NCBI GenBank assembly: GCA_033032175.1 | Contig: CM065304.1 | Coordinates: forward strand, 14,198,001 to 14,262,000 | DNA length: 64,000 nt | Source: Saturnia japonica | Taxonomy: Eukaryota > Arthropoda > Insecta > Lepidoptera > Saturniidae | Direction of reading: 5' to 3' | In this document: one piece after another, positions 36,186-48,409 of the stretch | Numbering within the stretch: the first letter of the stretch is position 1 | How the letters are laid out: every line of letters begins with the position of its first letter | Program-made: the position numbers and the translations under genes | The notes under the pieces: generated by a model | Told to the model about the DNA's origin: nothing | What the model saw: the letters and a program-made list of their open reading frames with translations, nothing else | The model's database searches: none

Positions 36186-37125
36186 AGTACATATGTATTA
36201 CATTAAACTATCACGTTAACATCAGGCAACATCATAATATACATTTAAAGCAATGTACAACACAGTTATATGATAAAAAAGTACTGTTTGTAAAATAAAA
36301 ACAAAGAGGTAACACCGGCAACCTTGAAACTCTTGAAAGACAACGTGTCGAAAGTAGGGAGGGACTTGCTGAAGTTGCCGAGACGAATTGCTGACTTTGC
36401 GTCATCAGTCACGTGCTTATGAATTAGACCATTTCATTTCCTTGCACAATGAAAACATAAAATAGACTCTTTCATTGCGTATTTGTCGTATTTCCACTGG
36501 TTTACAGTAAATGCAGATAAAATAGAATTTTTTTTAATGGACGCGTCATACTCTTACTAAAAGCAATTTGAAAACGTTACAAATTTTAATATCAGCATGT
36601 TGAAACAAAATAGATAGGAAATCACAAAGTAAGGCGGAAAGTGCGTTGTCAAAAAAGGTTAAAAGTTTTTTCTCACTCACGGCGGTATTAATTCGAAAGT
36701 GAACTGAGGGCAATTACCCACCATACACGATGATAAGTAAAGAGCGTCAATGCCGAATCTAATAATAAAATATCATTAGATAAATATTAATGCACTACAT
36801 GCATATAGCATTCTAATAGGTATTAATATTAATGATAAATTAACGTGTCTCCTGTGCGTATTTTATTCTATACACTATACAAAAAACTTTACACAAAACA
36901 AATTTTGTTTACATACACACGTTGCCTCCTGCTTCAGAGGCTTGGCAAAAGTGTAACATTTGCTACCATTAGTAAAGTGATTTAAAACACCATTTCAAAA
37001 ATGGCTTCAGATACAAAAAACGTGCTATCAGTTCTGAAAATTGTATATTTTGTATCGAGAAGAGAACATAAATTTCAAGTAAGGCCTTATTTACTTTTTT
37101 AAATTTTAATATGTATAAAGAACCA

Positions 37126-37952
37126 GTGGTGTGTCCGCGGCTCCGCACACGTGTGTTACTACGCAATAATTATTTCAATCCTTTTAAATAATTATTACGT
37201 ATCGTAATTATATATCCCTTTAAATCCCTTTACTCATATTGTTGACAATTCATATGCCGTATCAATTGAGGAGTGGCATGTATATTATTTCCCGTGTACA
37301 ATTTTCATAAAAATCGGTTGAAAACTCTTATTCTAATGTACAATTTCTAATGCATTATTAACAGTTCTTATGGTCTCTCAATTATAGTAGGTATGATGTA
37401 TGTTTCTCATCTACAAAATTTGATCAGAATCGGTTGAGAATTGATGAAAATTAAACATTTTGAATTTTTTTTTTTTCATTATAGAAGTATTATTGACAAT
37501 TATTATACCCTATTAACTATGTAAATTGTTACACTTCCCGTGTATAAAATTTCATCAAAATCGGTTAAGAATTAATGAAATTTAAAATTTTTCTAAATTC
37601 ATTTATTACGGTTTTCAAAGTGTTATTGACAATTTTCATTCCTTATCATTCATGGAATGACTTATACTTCCCGTGTACATAATCGAATTAAGGGAAATAT
37701 ATATTTTTGTTTTTTTTTACTTTATCTAAAAGTAATATTGAAATTTCTTATACCCTATCAACTGACCAATGATATAAGCATCCCGTATACAAAATTTCAT
37801 AAGAAATACAAACACAAAAAGCCAGACTGACGGACAAAAAGAATTTAATAGCATATTCGTGATCTGTATCGTTCATATAATATGCGTATCGGGAAATTTT
37901 GGAAAAATATGGAAATTACAGACAGGACTACAGATTTAATAATATAGATAGC
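37126..37952 (-). repeat. Helitron-like remnant with degenerate tandem repeat
   Basis: The left end TGTGTCCGCGGCTCCGCACAC resembles the Helitron 3' hairpin seen at 17834. Inside (about 37230-37890) there are five degenerate units of ~120-130 bp containing CC(C/T)TATCAACTGA..AATG, TTCCCGTGTACAAAATTTCAT and AAAATCGGTTGAGAATT. A single related unit is at ~28330-28460. The right edge TTTAATAATATAGATAG is near a terminal signature. Confidence 0.55.
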
Positions 37953-38028
37953 TATATTTATATAATACAAAAAAAAATCATAGATAACACTATGTGTATT
38001 GTGGTCGCAATCCCTACCATCCCGCTAT

Positions 38029-38341
38029 ATTACTGCATACGCACCGGCTGATTTCGGAACACGACAAACCAAAAGAAACCCATCGATGGGATTATTACTG
38101 TTTGTATGGTATTGTCATTATATGCCAATATGAATCCAACACATTAACCTTCCCAATAAAACTTCAAAAATAAAAAAAATTATACTATATTGTACCGGCC
38201 TACGGGAAGATTTTTTTTAAAACGTGAAATCCCTTTTATTCCTTTCTTACCAAAAGCATAAATATGAATGGCTCTTCAAACAAACTTTCACCCAAGTTTT
38301 ATTTTCACCACATGTGGAATAACACAATGAAATAATTCACT
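38029..38341 (-). repeat. Helitron-like copy B, left arm
   Basis: Matches 12804-13019 in copy A (TATTACTGCATA, CAAACCAAAAGAAA, AACGTGAAA.TCC.TTTTATT, TTTCTTACCAAAAGCATAAAT, CCAAGTTTTATTTTCACCAC). It ends at AATAATTCACTT, exactly where copy A also ends, and BEL/Pao integrase sequence begins at once. Confidence 0.65.
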
Positions 38342-39106
38342 TCGCCGCCGCCATAAGTGATCGGCGAGCGCCTGAGCTGCCCGAAAAGTGAGTCGGTCCG
38401 CCGTGTCGCAAGTTCCTGTCCTAGGCATACCCGTCGAACTCCCATGCAAAAAATGGTTGGGAGTGATCGCCTCCGGATCTGGCGGGTCGACGCTGACGTG
38501 TGTCAGAGGCCGTGCGTTAAAAGAATTCTCGGCCTCGGTGAGAACGGTGTGGAGTACCTCTTCTTTAGGTGCTCGCTCGTTCAGGGTGGCGGCGAGCGCG
38601 ATCTTAACAGACCGCACTAGCCGCTCCCATGCGCCCCTTTGGTTGGGCGCACCGCGTGGGTTGTAGCGCCACTCAACTCGGTATCGCAGCCCCTCGCCCC
38701 GTAGCGCAGGTGCACATTCGGCATAGGCTGCGCGCAACTCTCAATCCGCGCCGCGGAAGTTGGTCGCGTTATCGCTGTATATCAACGCCGGCCAATCTTT
38801 TCTCGCTCCCATCCGTTGTAGTGCCATGATTGCAGAGTCGGTAGATAATGATCCCATGAGCTCTAGGTGGATTGCCCTTGTTGTTAGACATGTGAATAAG
38901 GCGATCCACCTCTTTTCTCTGCGTCCTCTTATTGAAACTTGCATTGGGCCGCAGTAGTCGACCCCGCAGTTCGTAAACGGTCGGTGAAACGGGTCGAGGA
39001 GGGCGGTCGGCAGATCTCCGGTCTCCGGCGTGCGAGGTACGGCTTTGTGTATGCGGCACCTCCCGCATTCCCGTGTCACGCTACGCACCGCAGGTCGTAC
39101 TTTCAA
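38342..39106 (-). pseudogene. BEL/Pao integrase, 3' truncated
   Basis: Zinc-binding part CGRCRIHK, then FTNCGVDYCGPMQV (first Asp), WIALFTCLTTRAIHLELMG, PALIYSDNATNFRGAD (second Asp), a frame change near 38740, and RGAPNQRGAWERLVRSVK with the catalytic Glu position in AWERLVR, followed by NSFNARPLTHVSVDPPDPEA and ITPNHFLHG. It stops at HLWRR where the repeat arm starts. Confidence 0.85.
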
Positions 39107-39663
39107 AATCCAGTATCGCTGTCGCAGGTCATTTGGTTACCGTGTCCCGTGGCGCGATGTTGCTCGGCGATAAGTTTCCTGACTGTCATGTGTTTTCCAT
39201 CTAGTATGACCGGTCGTTTCACACTTGTTGGCACGTTTGCGGCCCCGATCCGTTCGTGCATACGGAGCATGCCGTCGTCATCCAGCTCTGGCTAGTTTTT
39301 AGAGGCGGCTAGATCGTGGTATCACTTTGTTTTGCGTCAACTTGCTTATTTCTTCGCCAAAGCCTTCCCATTATGTTTGCCGTATTATCGTATGTGTTGT
39401 TTTTCTACCCGCTTCGCTTGGCGGCGACATATGTCCGCAAACGCAAATATTGTAGCGACGGTTCTCACCAGTCGTTCATACGATGAGAACCGCGGTCCGT
39501 CCGGTATTAATTGAACCGTAGCTCTCCGAATGTGTGATTCACGGTGGCATCCTCAGTCTTCTTGTGGCCCTAATGGTTCAGCGGGTCACTCGTTTTCTGT
39601 GTGGCTTAGGAAGCACGGTCCTGTGAAACACCGTTCCTCAATGGTAATTGCAGTGTTTGAAGC

Positions 39664-40110
39664 TCATATAGTGTCGTCGGCTACGTTACTTTTCGTCGGT
39701 AGCCATTTCCATTGTTCTGGTTCGGTGAGCTCAGCTATTTCACTTAGGCGGTGCGAGACGTAAGGCGTGTATCTGTGCTTATAGTTTCGTATCCAGTGCA
39801 CGACGGTAGTCGAATCTGTCCAGTATACTGTGCGGGCGATATCTATTCGGTGTTCCCGGCGTATAGTGTCGCTCAGGCGTGCTCCAATGACGGCAGCTTG
39901 TAATTCGAGACGCGGGATTGTTTGTAAGCGTCTCGGGGCCACTTTAGACTTCGCGGCTACAAGTACAACGTTGATACTGTTGTCGTAGTGTATCGTTCGC
40001 CAATACGCTGTTGTTGTGTATGCTTGTTCACTTGCGTCGCACAGTATATGCAGTACCGTTTGCTCTGTAGGTGCCAAATTGTAGTGTCGCGGCAAGCCTA
40101 GGTTCGCCAC
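39664..40110 (-). pseudogene. BEL/Pao RNase H segment
   Basis: A 148-codon open stretch: VLHILCDASEQAYTTTAYW with the first acidic residue, LVAAKSKVAPRRLQTIPRLE and LQAAVIGARLSDTI, then VYWTDSTTVVHWIRNYKHRY and WKWLPTKSNVADD. Motifs and spacing match RNase H of Pao-type elements. The segment itself is intact, but its neighbours are frameshifted. Confidence 0.85.
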
Positions 40111-40274
40111 ATACTCTAACTGTTGCAGCCATTCGTCGAATGAACTAGCGTTCTCTTTGGGTATTTCATCGTCCCAACCGATTTGTAGGCGCCACAGGTT
40201 CTGTAGAACTATTTTTGCGCGTATCGTATAGTGGCTGAGTAAGCCGAGCGGGTCGTAGATTCACATAACCGCGC

Positions 40275-41890
40275 TCAGGGCCTCTCGTTTTGGTGGCGCA
40301 CGTTTGCGTGTGCATACGTCAGCGGGTACCCGATGCATGGACGTGTTGAATCCCAGTTCATCCGTCGCTGCATTCCAGTATAGCCCCAGGATCGTCTCTT
40401 GATTGTGACCGCCAAGCTGTGCAGGCGATCGTGCGCGTAGCTCATCCGGTACCCCGATGAGTATATTCGCTTTGTTGCTACTCCATCCGCGTAACGTAAA
40501 GCCGGCAACTGCATGGACTTCCTGTATCTCCTTTAAAGTGCAGATAGCCGTTTATTCGTTGTTGTAGCTATCCACTAGGTCATCCATGTAGTGGCTTTCT
40601 GTAATTGCCATGAACGCGTTTGGGTGCGTTCGTGCGTGTTCCTGAGCGTTCCAGACGCGTACACTATGCGCTAGAAATGGTGAGCTCGCTGCACCGAATA
40701 TTAACGACTTCATTTTATATTTCTGTGGTGGCTTATCTCGATCATTGCCTCGCCACAGAAATTGTTGTGCAGGTTGGTCCGTTTCGCGAATCCGTATTCT
40801 TAAAAACATTTTTTGTATGTAGGCAGTGACGGCAACAGGTTTTCTCTGAATCGGAATAAGATCCCCTGCAGCGATCTTAGCAGGTCCGATCCCTCTAATA
40901 ATTCGTCGTTTAAACTTGTAGTACAGCCGCGTGCCGCTGCGTCGAATACTACGCGTATCTTGTCGGGTTTGTTTGGGTCAAACACGCCAAAGTGCGGTAA
41001 ATACCAACTGACGTTGCTAGTCTATACATGTCCCTCACAGCGCACGGCGTAACCTTTGTTGAAAAGGTTTTCAATCTGTGTTGAATACGCCACTGCGAAC
41101 TCTGTGGAACGATCCATCTTTTTCTCTATTGTATATAGTCGTCGTAGCGCCATATTGTAGCTATTTGGTAGTGTTACGTCATCGCGGCGCCACGGTAGGC
41201 CTACTTCGTAGCCTTCATCGCATCGCTGAATCGTTTCATTGAGTATTCGTATTGCTCGGTTGTCGGCATCACTGTTTCTACGTTCACTGGCTATGTCGAG
41301 CGACTCTATTCTGAAGTGCCGTTCTAGGAGCTCGTGTGGGTTTATCATCTTGGATCTCGCTGCCAGTGCCGTGTCTAGGTACGTATACATGTAGTAGGGC
41401 CTCGCTGCGGCCGATGATCACGCGTGATGCGGTTCCGTGTACCATCCAACCCAGTTGCGTTCTCGAAGCCGCCGGCTGATTCGGTTTGCCAACACGTAGA
41501 TACGATCATCTCCCAGTGGTCCGTGGTTATCAATATACGTAGCCTTGCTTTCTCGTAGCACACCTATTTCACTTTGAGATTTCGTAAGAGAGCGTGTTGG
41601 AGTATGCTTAACGACACTTTTTGCTCGCGCAGTCGTAGTCCCTCCACCGTTCATGCTTGGAACTCGTACTTCTTGCCGCCGTCCAGTTCGCAAAATTTCG
41701 CTTGTACGACTTGACTGTTCGTATATTACTTTTCCCATATTGACGCCTTTTAATTGTTGTGAATGTGAGGGACCGTGCGCACGATGTCCTTTGCCAAATC
41801 CTCGTCGATAAGTCTCGTCCATAGTAACCGGCCAGATCTTTAATATGATTTGTCTCGGTATTGTTGTTGTCGCGACAGCCATTACCATCC
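40275..41890 (-). pseudogene. BEL/Pao protease-RT region, broken
   Basis: After a short ILKIWPVTMD remnant of the protease region come LLERHFRIESLDIASERRN, GLPWRRDD and LPNSYNMALRRLYTIEKKMD (41022-41390), [20 protein letters not shown] and [13 protein letters not shown] (40800-40985), then FLWRGNDRDKPPQKYKMKSL and HYMDDLVDSY (40552-40809). YMDDLVDS is the RT catalytic box of BEL/Pao. Frameshifts separate these parts. Confidence 0.85.
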
Positions 41891-41899
41891 CGCTTGTTG

Positions 41900-43440
41900 A
41901 CGGTATATTATTATTCTGTGCTTGATTTTAATTATCGCTTAGTCTGTCGTTATGGAGCGACGTATGATGCGGACGACGACAGGAGTTGATACCGCCCGGC
42001 CTGCCCTTGCAGTATACACGACGATGGAGTTTGTCAATACATTTAAAACAAACGCCTTTGTTTTTTACAAGCTCCCATCGTTGCTCGACGTTCAGTGCCT
42101 TGTACTGCGGGCACCGAAATAAGGGGTGTGGCCAGTTTCTATGTCCATCGTAGCAAAGACGTTCTGTCTCTTTCTAGCGGCTACTTTCAGTGCGGTGGGC
42201 ATCAATACTTCGCGTCCAGAGGTCATTGCTGAAGTGATAACGGGCGCGTACGTGTGTTTTAACGTACGGCTCGCTTCACGCATTAGGAAAAGTTATAATA
42301 CAACGACCTCGTTCCTTCGTTTACTTCCGCATAGTCGTACCACCGGGCTTTCATATGTGGCTACAACTTGTCTAATACTTCCCGAGCCAGAATCGGGTTG
42401 TATAGGTAGCTCCGCTTGTCTAAATTCTGTAGAACACAGACGATGTTTTGTAGCTTGACTGCGAAAGTGTTCAATTCACTCGCAGTAATTACCAGTAACG
42501 GTAATTTCCGCATATCGCGTAGCTCTTGGTCTATGATGACTTCTGGTCTGCCGAAACATTGTTCTAGTGTCTGCATGATTTCTTCTGGATTGGTTGCAAT
42601 GTGTAGGAGTGCTGCCACTGCGTCGCGGGCATCTCCTCGCAATCTGTTACGCAGGCGTGCTATGTTTTCTACCGGCGTGTAATGATACAGTTGCGTAGTC
42701 TCTCATAGTTGCTTTTAATGGCAGCCACTCCATTGCTCCGGTGAATGTAGGTAAATCAGCGGCTTGGCTTGGCGGTGGGCGTTATGCGTCATTTTCTCTA
42801 AAATCGCGGCGAGTTGTTTAATTTCGTTGCTCGATTGCGACGGTGATTGTGAACGGGTGCGTCGTTCAGACCTGCGTTCATTATGTTGCCGCGTGTCAAT
42901 ATGGTTACACGGTATCTGCCCACCTCCCGTGATGCGAACGGAGCCAGTCATTCACTTGGTGAATACTTCCATCTGGCTCCTCGTTCGTTTGTTCACGTAT
43001 GTCCTTTGCTTCGTTCCGAATCGACGTTAACTCTACGGCAAGGCGTTTCTTTGTTAATTCCGCCTCCATACGGAGTTCTTCACGGCGAATCACAGCCAGT
43101 TTCTCTACCGCTTGTAGCTCGGCGAGGCGTGATCGCATAGTCGCGCTCGTCGTGGATCAGTGTGAGTGTGGGGGAGAAACATGGCCTGTTCTGATGTCAG
43201 TGCGAGTAAGAGGTACAGAGGGTCCCTCCGGTCGGGGTATGCCCTCCGCCCTCTGTGTGTCTAGCGATAGCTGCGATTCTTCGAATACTCGGACGTTATT
43301 TTTCCTTGTCTGTGACTCCATTGCGTCGCCCTGGTTTCTTGTAACAACAACCTTTGATCTGGGTACGCCGTTCGTGCATACAGATTCTTGAATTAAACGT
43401 CGAATCTTCTTCAAGCTTTGTTCAATTAGATCGGTGACAT
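41900..43440 (-). pseudogene. BEL/Pao gag and zinc knuckle, broken
   Basis: From the 5' side: SLKKIRRLIQESVCTNGV, a charged coiled-coil stretch (RREELRMEAELTKKRLAVEL near 43000-43140), ALLHIATNPEEIMQTLEQCF and GRPEVIIDQELRDMRKLPLL (about 42400-42640), then a CCHC-like knuckle CFKCIDKLHRRVYC near 42000-42070. The order is the BEL/Pao gag pattern. The frame is interrupted several times. Confidence 0.75.
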
Positions 43441-43639
43441 CTTTATAGTAATATGCAAGATGTTTACATGTTAGTTTTTACAACTAGTATTTTTTTTTAT
43501 AATCCTTACAACTAGCATATGCTACATATTTCTATACTTACGAATTACTTATTACTACGATTATATCTTATTCAGGACATTTATTTAGCCTAATTTATAG
43601 ACTACAAATATATTTCTATTCCGGAGGCTCGCTGTGCGC

Positions 43640-43760
43640 AACAATGTCCTTTCCCAAGGTCCAATCTATCTCTATACCAAAATTCATCAAAATTGGTTCA
43701 GCGGTTTAGGCGTGAAAACGTAACAGACATAGTTACTTTCGCATTTATAATATTAGTATT
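43640..43760 (-). repeat. Helitron-like copy B, right arm
   Basis: Nearly identical to 13345-13484: TGTCCTTTCCCAAGGTCC, ATCTATCTCTATACCAAAA, TTCATCAAAATTGGTTC, GGTTTAGGCGTGAAAACGTA, GCATTTATAATATTAGTAT. This is the reverse-complemented 5' end of the family. The TCTATAC terminus itself is mutated (TATTAAT). Confidence 0.65.
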
Positions 43761-44632
43761 AATATGAATTACAAATAAAAGACTGATTTGGCATAGGAAA
43801 ATTCTTCCGTTATTCTATATTAACAAAATATTATGTTAATATAAATCCACAAAAACTTGCGGTGTGCATCAAAACAACATAATTATTTATTTATTTTAAA
43901 TATAAAATCTCATATTATGTTATTTTTACACAGTAAATGAATCTAAAGATTAAATTTTACAATTCTTAATACAATGGATGCGCGATTCATGAGAAGCCTT
44001 CGAAAGTTCTTGAGAAAAGATTGTATTCCAATCTTTTTCACCCGCGCAGGGGAGACATATTTAGATGTTTTTTGTCCAACATGGGAAGCAAAAACATTGT
44101 TGTCATGAATGAACATAAAACAGCTTGAAGAATAAAAATAAATATTTTGTGCAGAGGTTTTTGTGTTGTGTGTAGAGCAAAACATGCGCAGGAGACACGG
44201 CTTAATGATAACTAAAATAAGGGAGAAAATCTGTATTTATATTTTTACAATCATAAAGAAAAATGAGGACTTACTAATAATCTGTGTTAGAACATTGATT
44301 TCTTTAAAAATAATCAGTGAAAAGTTGTTGCACTAATCACCACGTGATAAACAAAAGAGCGATGCATTTTGAATAACTACGCGGAAACGAGGCCAAAGTA
44401 TATACAAAAGAGTCGGTTAGTCGTACGGAGTAGTTACGAAAAGTACACATTCTTCAAATGTAGTAACGGCATTATTGTAGCTAACGAATTTTCGTAGGAC
44501 GGGCAGCTAGCCAGCTGATTAGACACTATAAGCTAATTTTTGTAAAGTAGAAAAAAAATTAAAAAAAGGATAGTGTTTTCAATTCGATTTCTCTAGGTTA
44601 GACAATGAGTTTTGTAAAGCGGATCCAACCCT

Positions 44633-44655
44633 GCCCCCCTCCCCCCCCCCCCCCT
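44633..44655. repeat. Poly-C tract
   Basis: About 20 C residues with one T, in AT-rich surroundings upstream of nothing recognisable. Such a tract is prone to length error in sequencing and assembly. Confidence 0.85.
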
Positions 44656-45355
44656 GCTAAGTCCATAAGTAAGAGCTCTTTGGCTTTGTCTATGAATAGT
44701 ATCAGTAAAGTATCAAGTGCAATTCACCGAGTACTTTTGGTGCAATTTTGCGAATGATGTCAAAGAGAATACCACATTAAAATTGTACTAAAAATTGTTG
44801 TGTACAATATTGCATGGGAAAAGTGTCTGCGTTACGCTAATAATCATCAAAACTATAATATATACAAATGCTATAAACAACAATTAAACCTATAGTCTTG
44901 AAAAATTATCATGTCAATTGCGAATAAATCTTCGAACTCTGAAACTTTATTTGCGCTTGCTTGCTACTATAAACAGACAAAAGTACTACAAACAATGTTT
45001 GTACTATCTTACCGGAGTACTTAGCAGTAATATTATCACACAATGTACGTGAATGATAATGACATCTAAAAGTGACTCCCTCTCTGTACATCTAATAAAA
45101 TAATATAATTATTAGATACCTGAATTATTATTTACACAATAAGCCCGAGTTACTTGCCGGCTCTTCTTGATGACTGTGCTATTTTCCGAACCGATGGTAG
45201 TGTTTTAAATAAATTGAATTAAGTATTTTTTATTTGATTTGATTTAAAAAACAGTGATAAGTATGAAAGTCTGAACTTGTGTGTGACAAATACAAAGATT
45301 TTAGTCTAAAGATAAAGTAAATGAATAAACAAGTGAAGACGAAAACACAAATTAC

Positions 45356-45413
45356 CTACAGGACCACGTACTAGTGGCTCCCGGTCGTCGCAATTTAACT
45401 CAACCGGATCCAT
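45356..45413 (-). CDS. ClC-c: ClC-c short alternative first coding exon
   Basis: Begins with ATG at 45411-45413 and reads MDPVELNCDDREPLVRGPV plus one base before a GTAATT donor. There is no good acceptor just upstream of the ATG, so it looks like a first exon with a 5' leader. Joined to the exon at 28873 it gives ...RGPV-GDDDIPGIGQYEDFH; joined to the microexon it gives ...RGPV-GDAVVFSGMQ-G. The leader contains an acidic cluster and a DREPLV stretch, resembling a di-leucine-type sorting signal only loosely. A MITE lies 400-850 bp upstream. Together with the common exons it gives a 758-aa protein. Confidence 0.78.
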
Positions 45414-45803
45414 AACATTACAATAGACTATACCGACTAGTTACAAACTGAGCACTGAGACACCAACAGGACGTATCTAATCGGCCAACACTTTTACGAT
45501 AATTTTTTTATCGATGCGCGAGTTATCAGTGGTGAATTTAGTTTAGACCGTGTCCTAAGACCCTTTTGATACATTCATATTCACAGAACGTAACCTAAGA
45601 ACAATAATAACTTATCATATCGATAATCAGTAGACAGTTTGGTAATCAACACACAGATTATAATAATAAACACTTTATAATAGTTTGACTAGAGTTTAAG
45701 ACAAAGTATATTAATTAAAAAATCGCTAAATTAAAAATCATTATATACAATTTAAGCGATAGTGATGTGGAACGCAGCAAACACTAAAGATTGTATGTCT
45801 ACG

Positions 45804-46254
45804 TACTACCCGTGCGCAATAAGTTGAGACGCCACAGACGCATGGTTATACTGTGCACAAAAAAATATCACAACAAGTTTTCACCCGCGACTTCATCTCT
45901 GCTATTTTGTTCTGTTTGTTTGTTCCGTTTTTCGTTTCCAAAAAGTCCAACACTTTTAACACGAGATTTCTCTCTCCACTATGTAAAGTTTTACCCTTCA
46001 TTATAACAATAAACTTAACATAAAAAATAATAATAAAAGATAGCAGTAACTCTAATAACTATTAACGAAACAGTATCAAATAATATTATAAAATCGGAGC
46101 GCGTCGTCGTTGCGTGACGTAAGCCAGTACGAGAGCAAGATGTTAAAAAAAATGGCGTTGCCTACAGTACAACAGCTGAGCTTAGGGGAAGTTACAGTTA
46201 GCGAGCGGAGAGTTGCATTCCAGGCGAGTCTCAACTTATCGCGCACGGGTAGTA
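45804..46254. mobile_element. MITE with TACTACCCGTGCGC ends
   Basis: Terminal inverted repeats of ~27 bp: CTACCCGTGCGCAATAAG at the left and CTACCCGTGCGCGATAAG at the right (reverse complement), both continuing TTGAGAC. TA flanks both ends (45804-45805 and 46253-46254), suggesting a Tc1/mariner-type target. 447 bp between the TAs, no transposase. It lies 390-840 bp upstream of the short-isoform ATG of ClC-c and includes a TGACGTAA site near 46115, so it could touch promoter activity (inference). Confidence 0.65.
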
Positions 46255-47329
46255 ATAACCGTTTGGCTTTCGGGACTCTCGGACGTCACAAAAATCTACG
46301 TGGAATTGGCATGTATGCCATCCCCAGGGGCCAAGTTTATGCTTAAATTTACAGATGTCATTTTTGCATATAATAAATGCCGCCATGAGAAAAATCATTA
46401 GAAATTTGAGTTTTGACCACTTTCGAAATTGTTGGCGACCCTCTTCTAAAAATATTCCAGCCACCTAAAATATAAAGAGAGCTCTTCAATTGCAAAAAAA
46501 AAAACAAAATAAACATATTTTCATCAGAGACTTGAGTTGAACAAAATGCGCTACCATTCTTTGTACCATTGAGTAGAGAGGTCGCGGGTTGCACAAGACA
46601 GACTTACAAGTATAGGTAAATTCAGAGCACCATTATGCTTGTGTGCATCAGCCTTGCATAATTTGCCACGACAACGCCTCGACTGGCTAAGTACAGACTG
46701 GTGGTTTTTTTATCAATTAAAAAATTGAAATGACTTCCTGTCTTACGAAGGAATTCTTTTATAAGATGACGTGAAACTTTCGCTTTCTATCGATCTTGTG
46801 TTGTACATAAATTGCTATATGTAAAATGTTAATAATTAAATAATGTATTTTTTTATTTCGTATGTTTAACAATAAACTGGGACGCGGCGGGAGTAGCAAT
46901 TAAGTGTCCTCTGCCACACCTCTTCTGTACCTTAACGTTCACGAGCAGAGGCATCAGTCGATTTCTATCAAAATGCAAAAGTAGCCAATCGGCAATAATA
47001 ATATATTTTTCATCACACTTACACGTCAACAGCGTCTAGTGGCAGGCTATCTTGAGTGTAGTCCCTTACATAAAACCCGAGGGCATTTTTGCGCTAACGC
47101 CCGAGGGCGTAATAGCTTTTATTATCAAGATATTTTTTTGTTATAAGTTAACCTTTGACCACAATTTCACATTATGTTAAATAACGAGTTGAATGAAAAT
47201 TTCAATAAATAAGTTTACTTACATCTTTTTTACTTTTTTTATTTATTTATTCACAAATGTCATGACAAACGTTTTATTTTACACGGGCTGTACGGGATAC
47301 GGGAATTAGCAACATCGACTCATTAAAAC

Positions 47330-48205
47330 CCTTAAGTCTTCGACTTCGAGCTTCTAATAGACTCTCGTTCGTAATTCTTTATTTACCGCCCTTAAGACAC
47401 AATGTACTAATATCATACGCTGACGATACAGTCTTACGCTTCTAATAGGCACATACTTCATCTCAGACACACCGTCTAATGTGCCGTTTCTACTCTAGGT
47501 AAATGGTATCGTAAATGACGCATAGCCATCAACCCCTTCAAGAGCGCTGCGATTATCTTCGACCCTAGCAAAAAAAGAGATCCCCGAAGGTATCAAACCT
47601 ACCAAACTCTTTAAAGACAAGATCCCCTGGACCACCGAGACTAAATATCTCCGTGTGACACTCGATAAAAATCTCACCTACTCTCATGTCCGTACCGTTA
47701 GGAACAGAGCCGCAATGGTCATAGGTCCACTACAGCCCTGACTGTAAGCAAAATATCCCTGAGACATAAGCATACTCTATACAAAACGTGTGCCCGCCCG
47801 ATTATGACATATAGTTGCGCCGCATTCGCACATTTGTCAAAATCCAATATTCATACATTCCAAGTCCTCCAAACGCGATTCTTGCGTAAAATCAACAAAG
47901 CCCCTTGGTACGTTCGACAGCAAGACCTCCATAGAGATATGGAACTTCCCTCGGTCTAATCGTCCACAAAATACCTCTCGAGATCATATTTTGATGCCGC
48001 GTAGAATCACGCGAATCCGTTGATCAAAGCCGCCGCGACTTACACTCCAAACCCGAAAATCCCCCGCAAACAACGCCGGCCGCGTATTATCTTTACCGAT
48101 CCCGTTGATAAGTTCGAGGTAATAAACAAATACTACTCCACCGTCTCTCCAAACAGAGCGTGTTCGCGCCCACGCCCGCGCAATCACCGTTCCTTCCGCA
48201 GGTGA
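47330..48205 (+). pseudogene. Jockey-clade reverse transcriptase, C-terminal part
   Basis: Contains the RT catalytic box in NVLISYADDTVLRF (near 47402-47440), then AINPFKSAAIIFDPS, WTTETKYLRVTLDKNLTYSH, YKTCARPIMTYSCAAFAHLS, VLQTRFLRKINKAPWYVRQQ and DLHRDMELPSV. The end piece NHANPLIKAAATYTPNPKIP resembles Jockey RT tails. Interrupted by stops and frameshifts. A SINE follows directly. Confidence 0.75.
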
Positions 48206-48409
48206 TGGGCGGCTATCTTCGGTCCCGCACATCAACCGCCGCTACCTCACTCTCCCGTGGCAACTCAAGCCTATGTCCGTTCCTCGGTGTGAAACCCTCG
48301 AGTCTGGCAGCCGTTAGCGCGATACAGGTGACACTGCACTTGCAATCACTTAGTTACCTACACACATCATTACACACAATATGTTCATACATACGTGCAC
48401 TCTACACAG

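Larger units (their letters stand above)
38342..43440 (-). mobile_element. BEL/Pao LTR retrotransposon, internal fragment without LTRs
   Basis: Minus-strand ~5.1-kb fragment with gag, zinc knuckle, protease region, RT, RNase H and integrase in the BEL/Pao order. No LTR or primer-binding site is visible at either edge; integrase is cut off after HLWRR at 38342. GC content is clearly higher than its surroundings. Framed by the two arms of a Helitron-like repeat. On the same strand as ClC-c, in the intron upstream of the microexon. Confidence 0.88.

Noticed and set aside
37230..37890. Possible CRISPR-like or satellite array
   Set aside because: Units are ~125 bp, diverged and without unique spacers; animal genome context. 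It is a degenerate tandem repeat in a Helitron-like element.
38357..39295. Several long plus-strand frames in the GC-rich block
   Set aside because: Antisense shadows of the BEL/Pao integrase; no family similarity on the plus strand.
46110..46346. 78-codon plus-strand frame starting near MLKKMALPTVQQL
   Set aside because: It overlaps and crosses the right end of a MITE and resembles nothing; chance frame.
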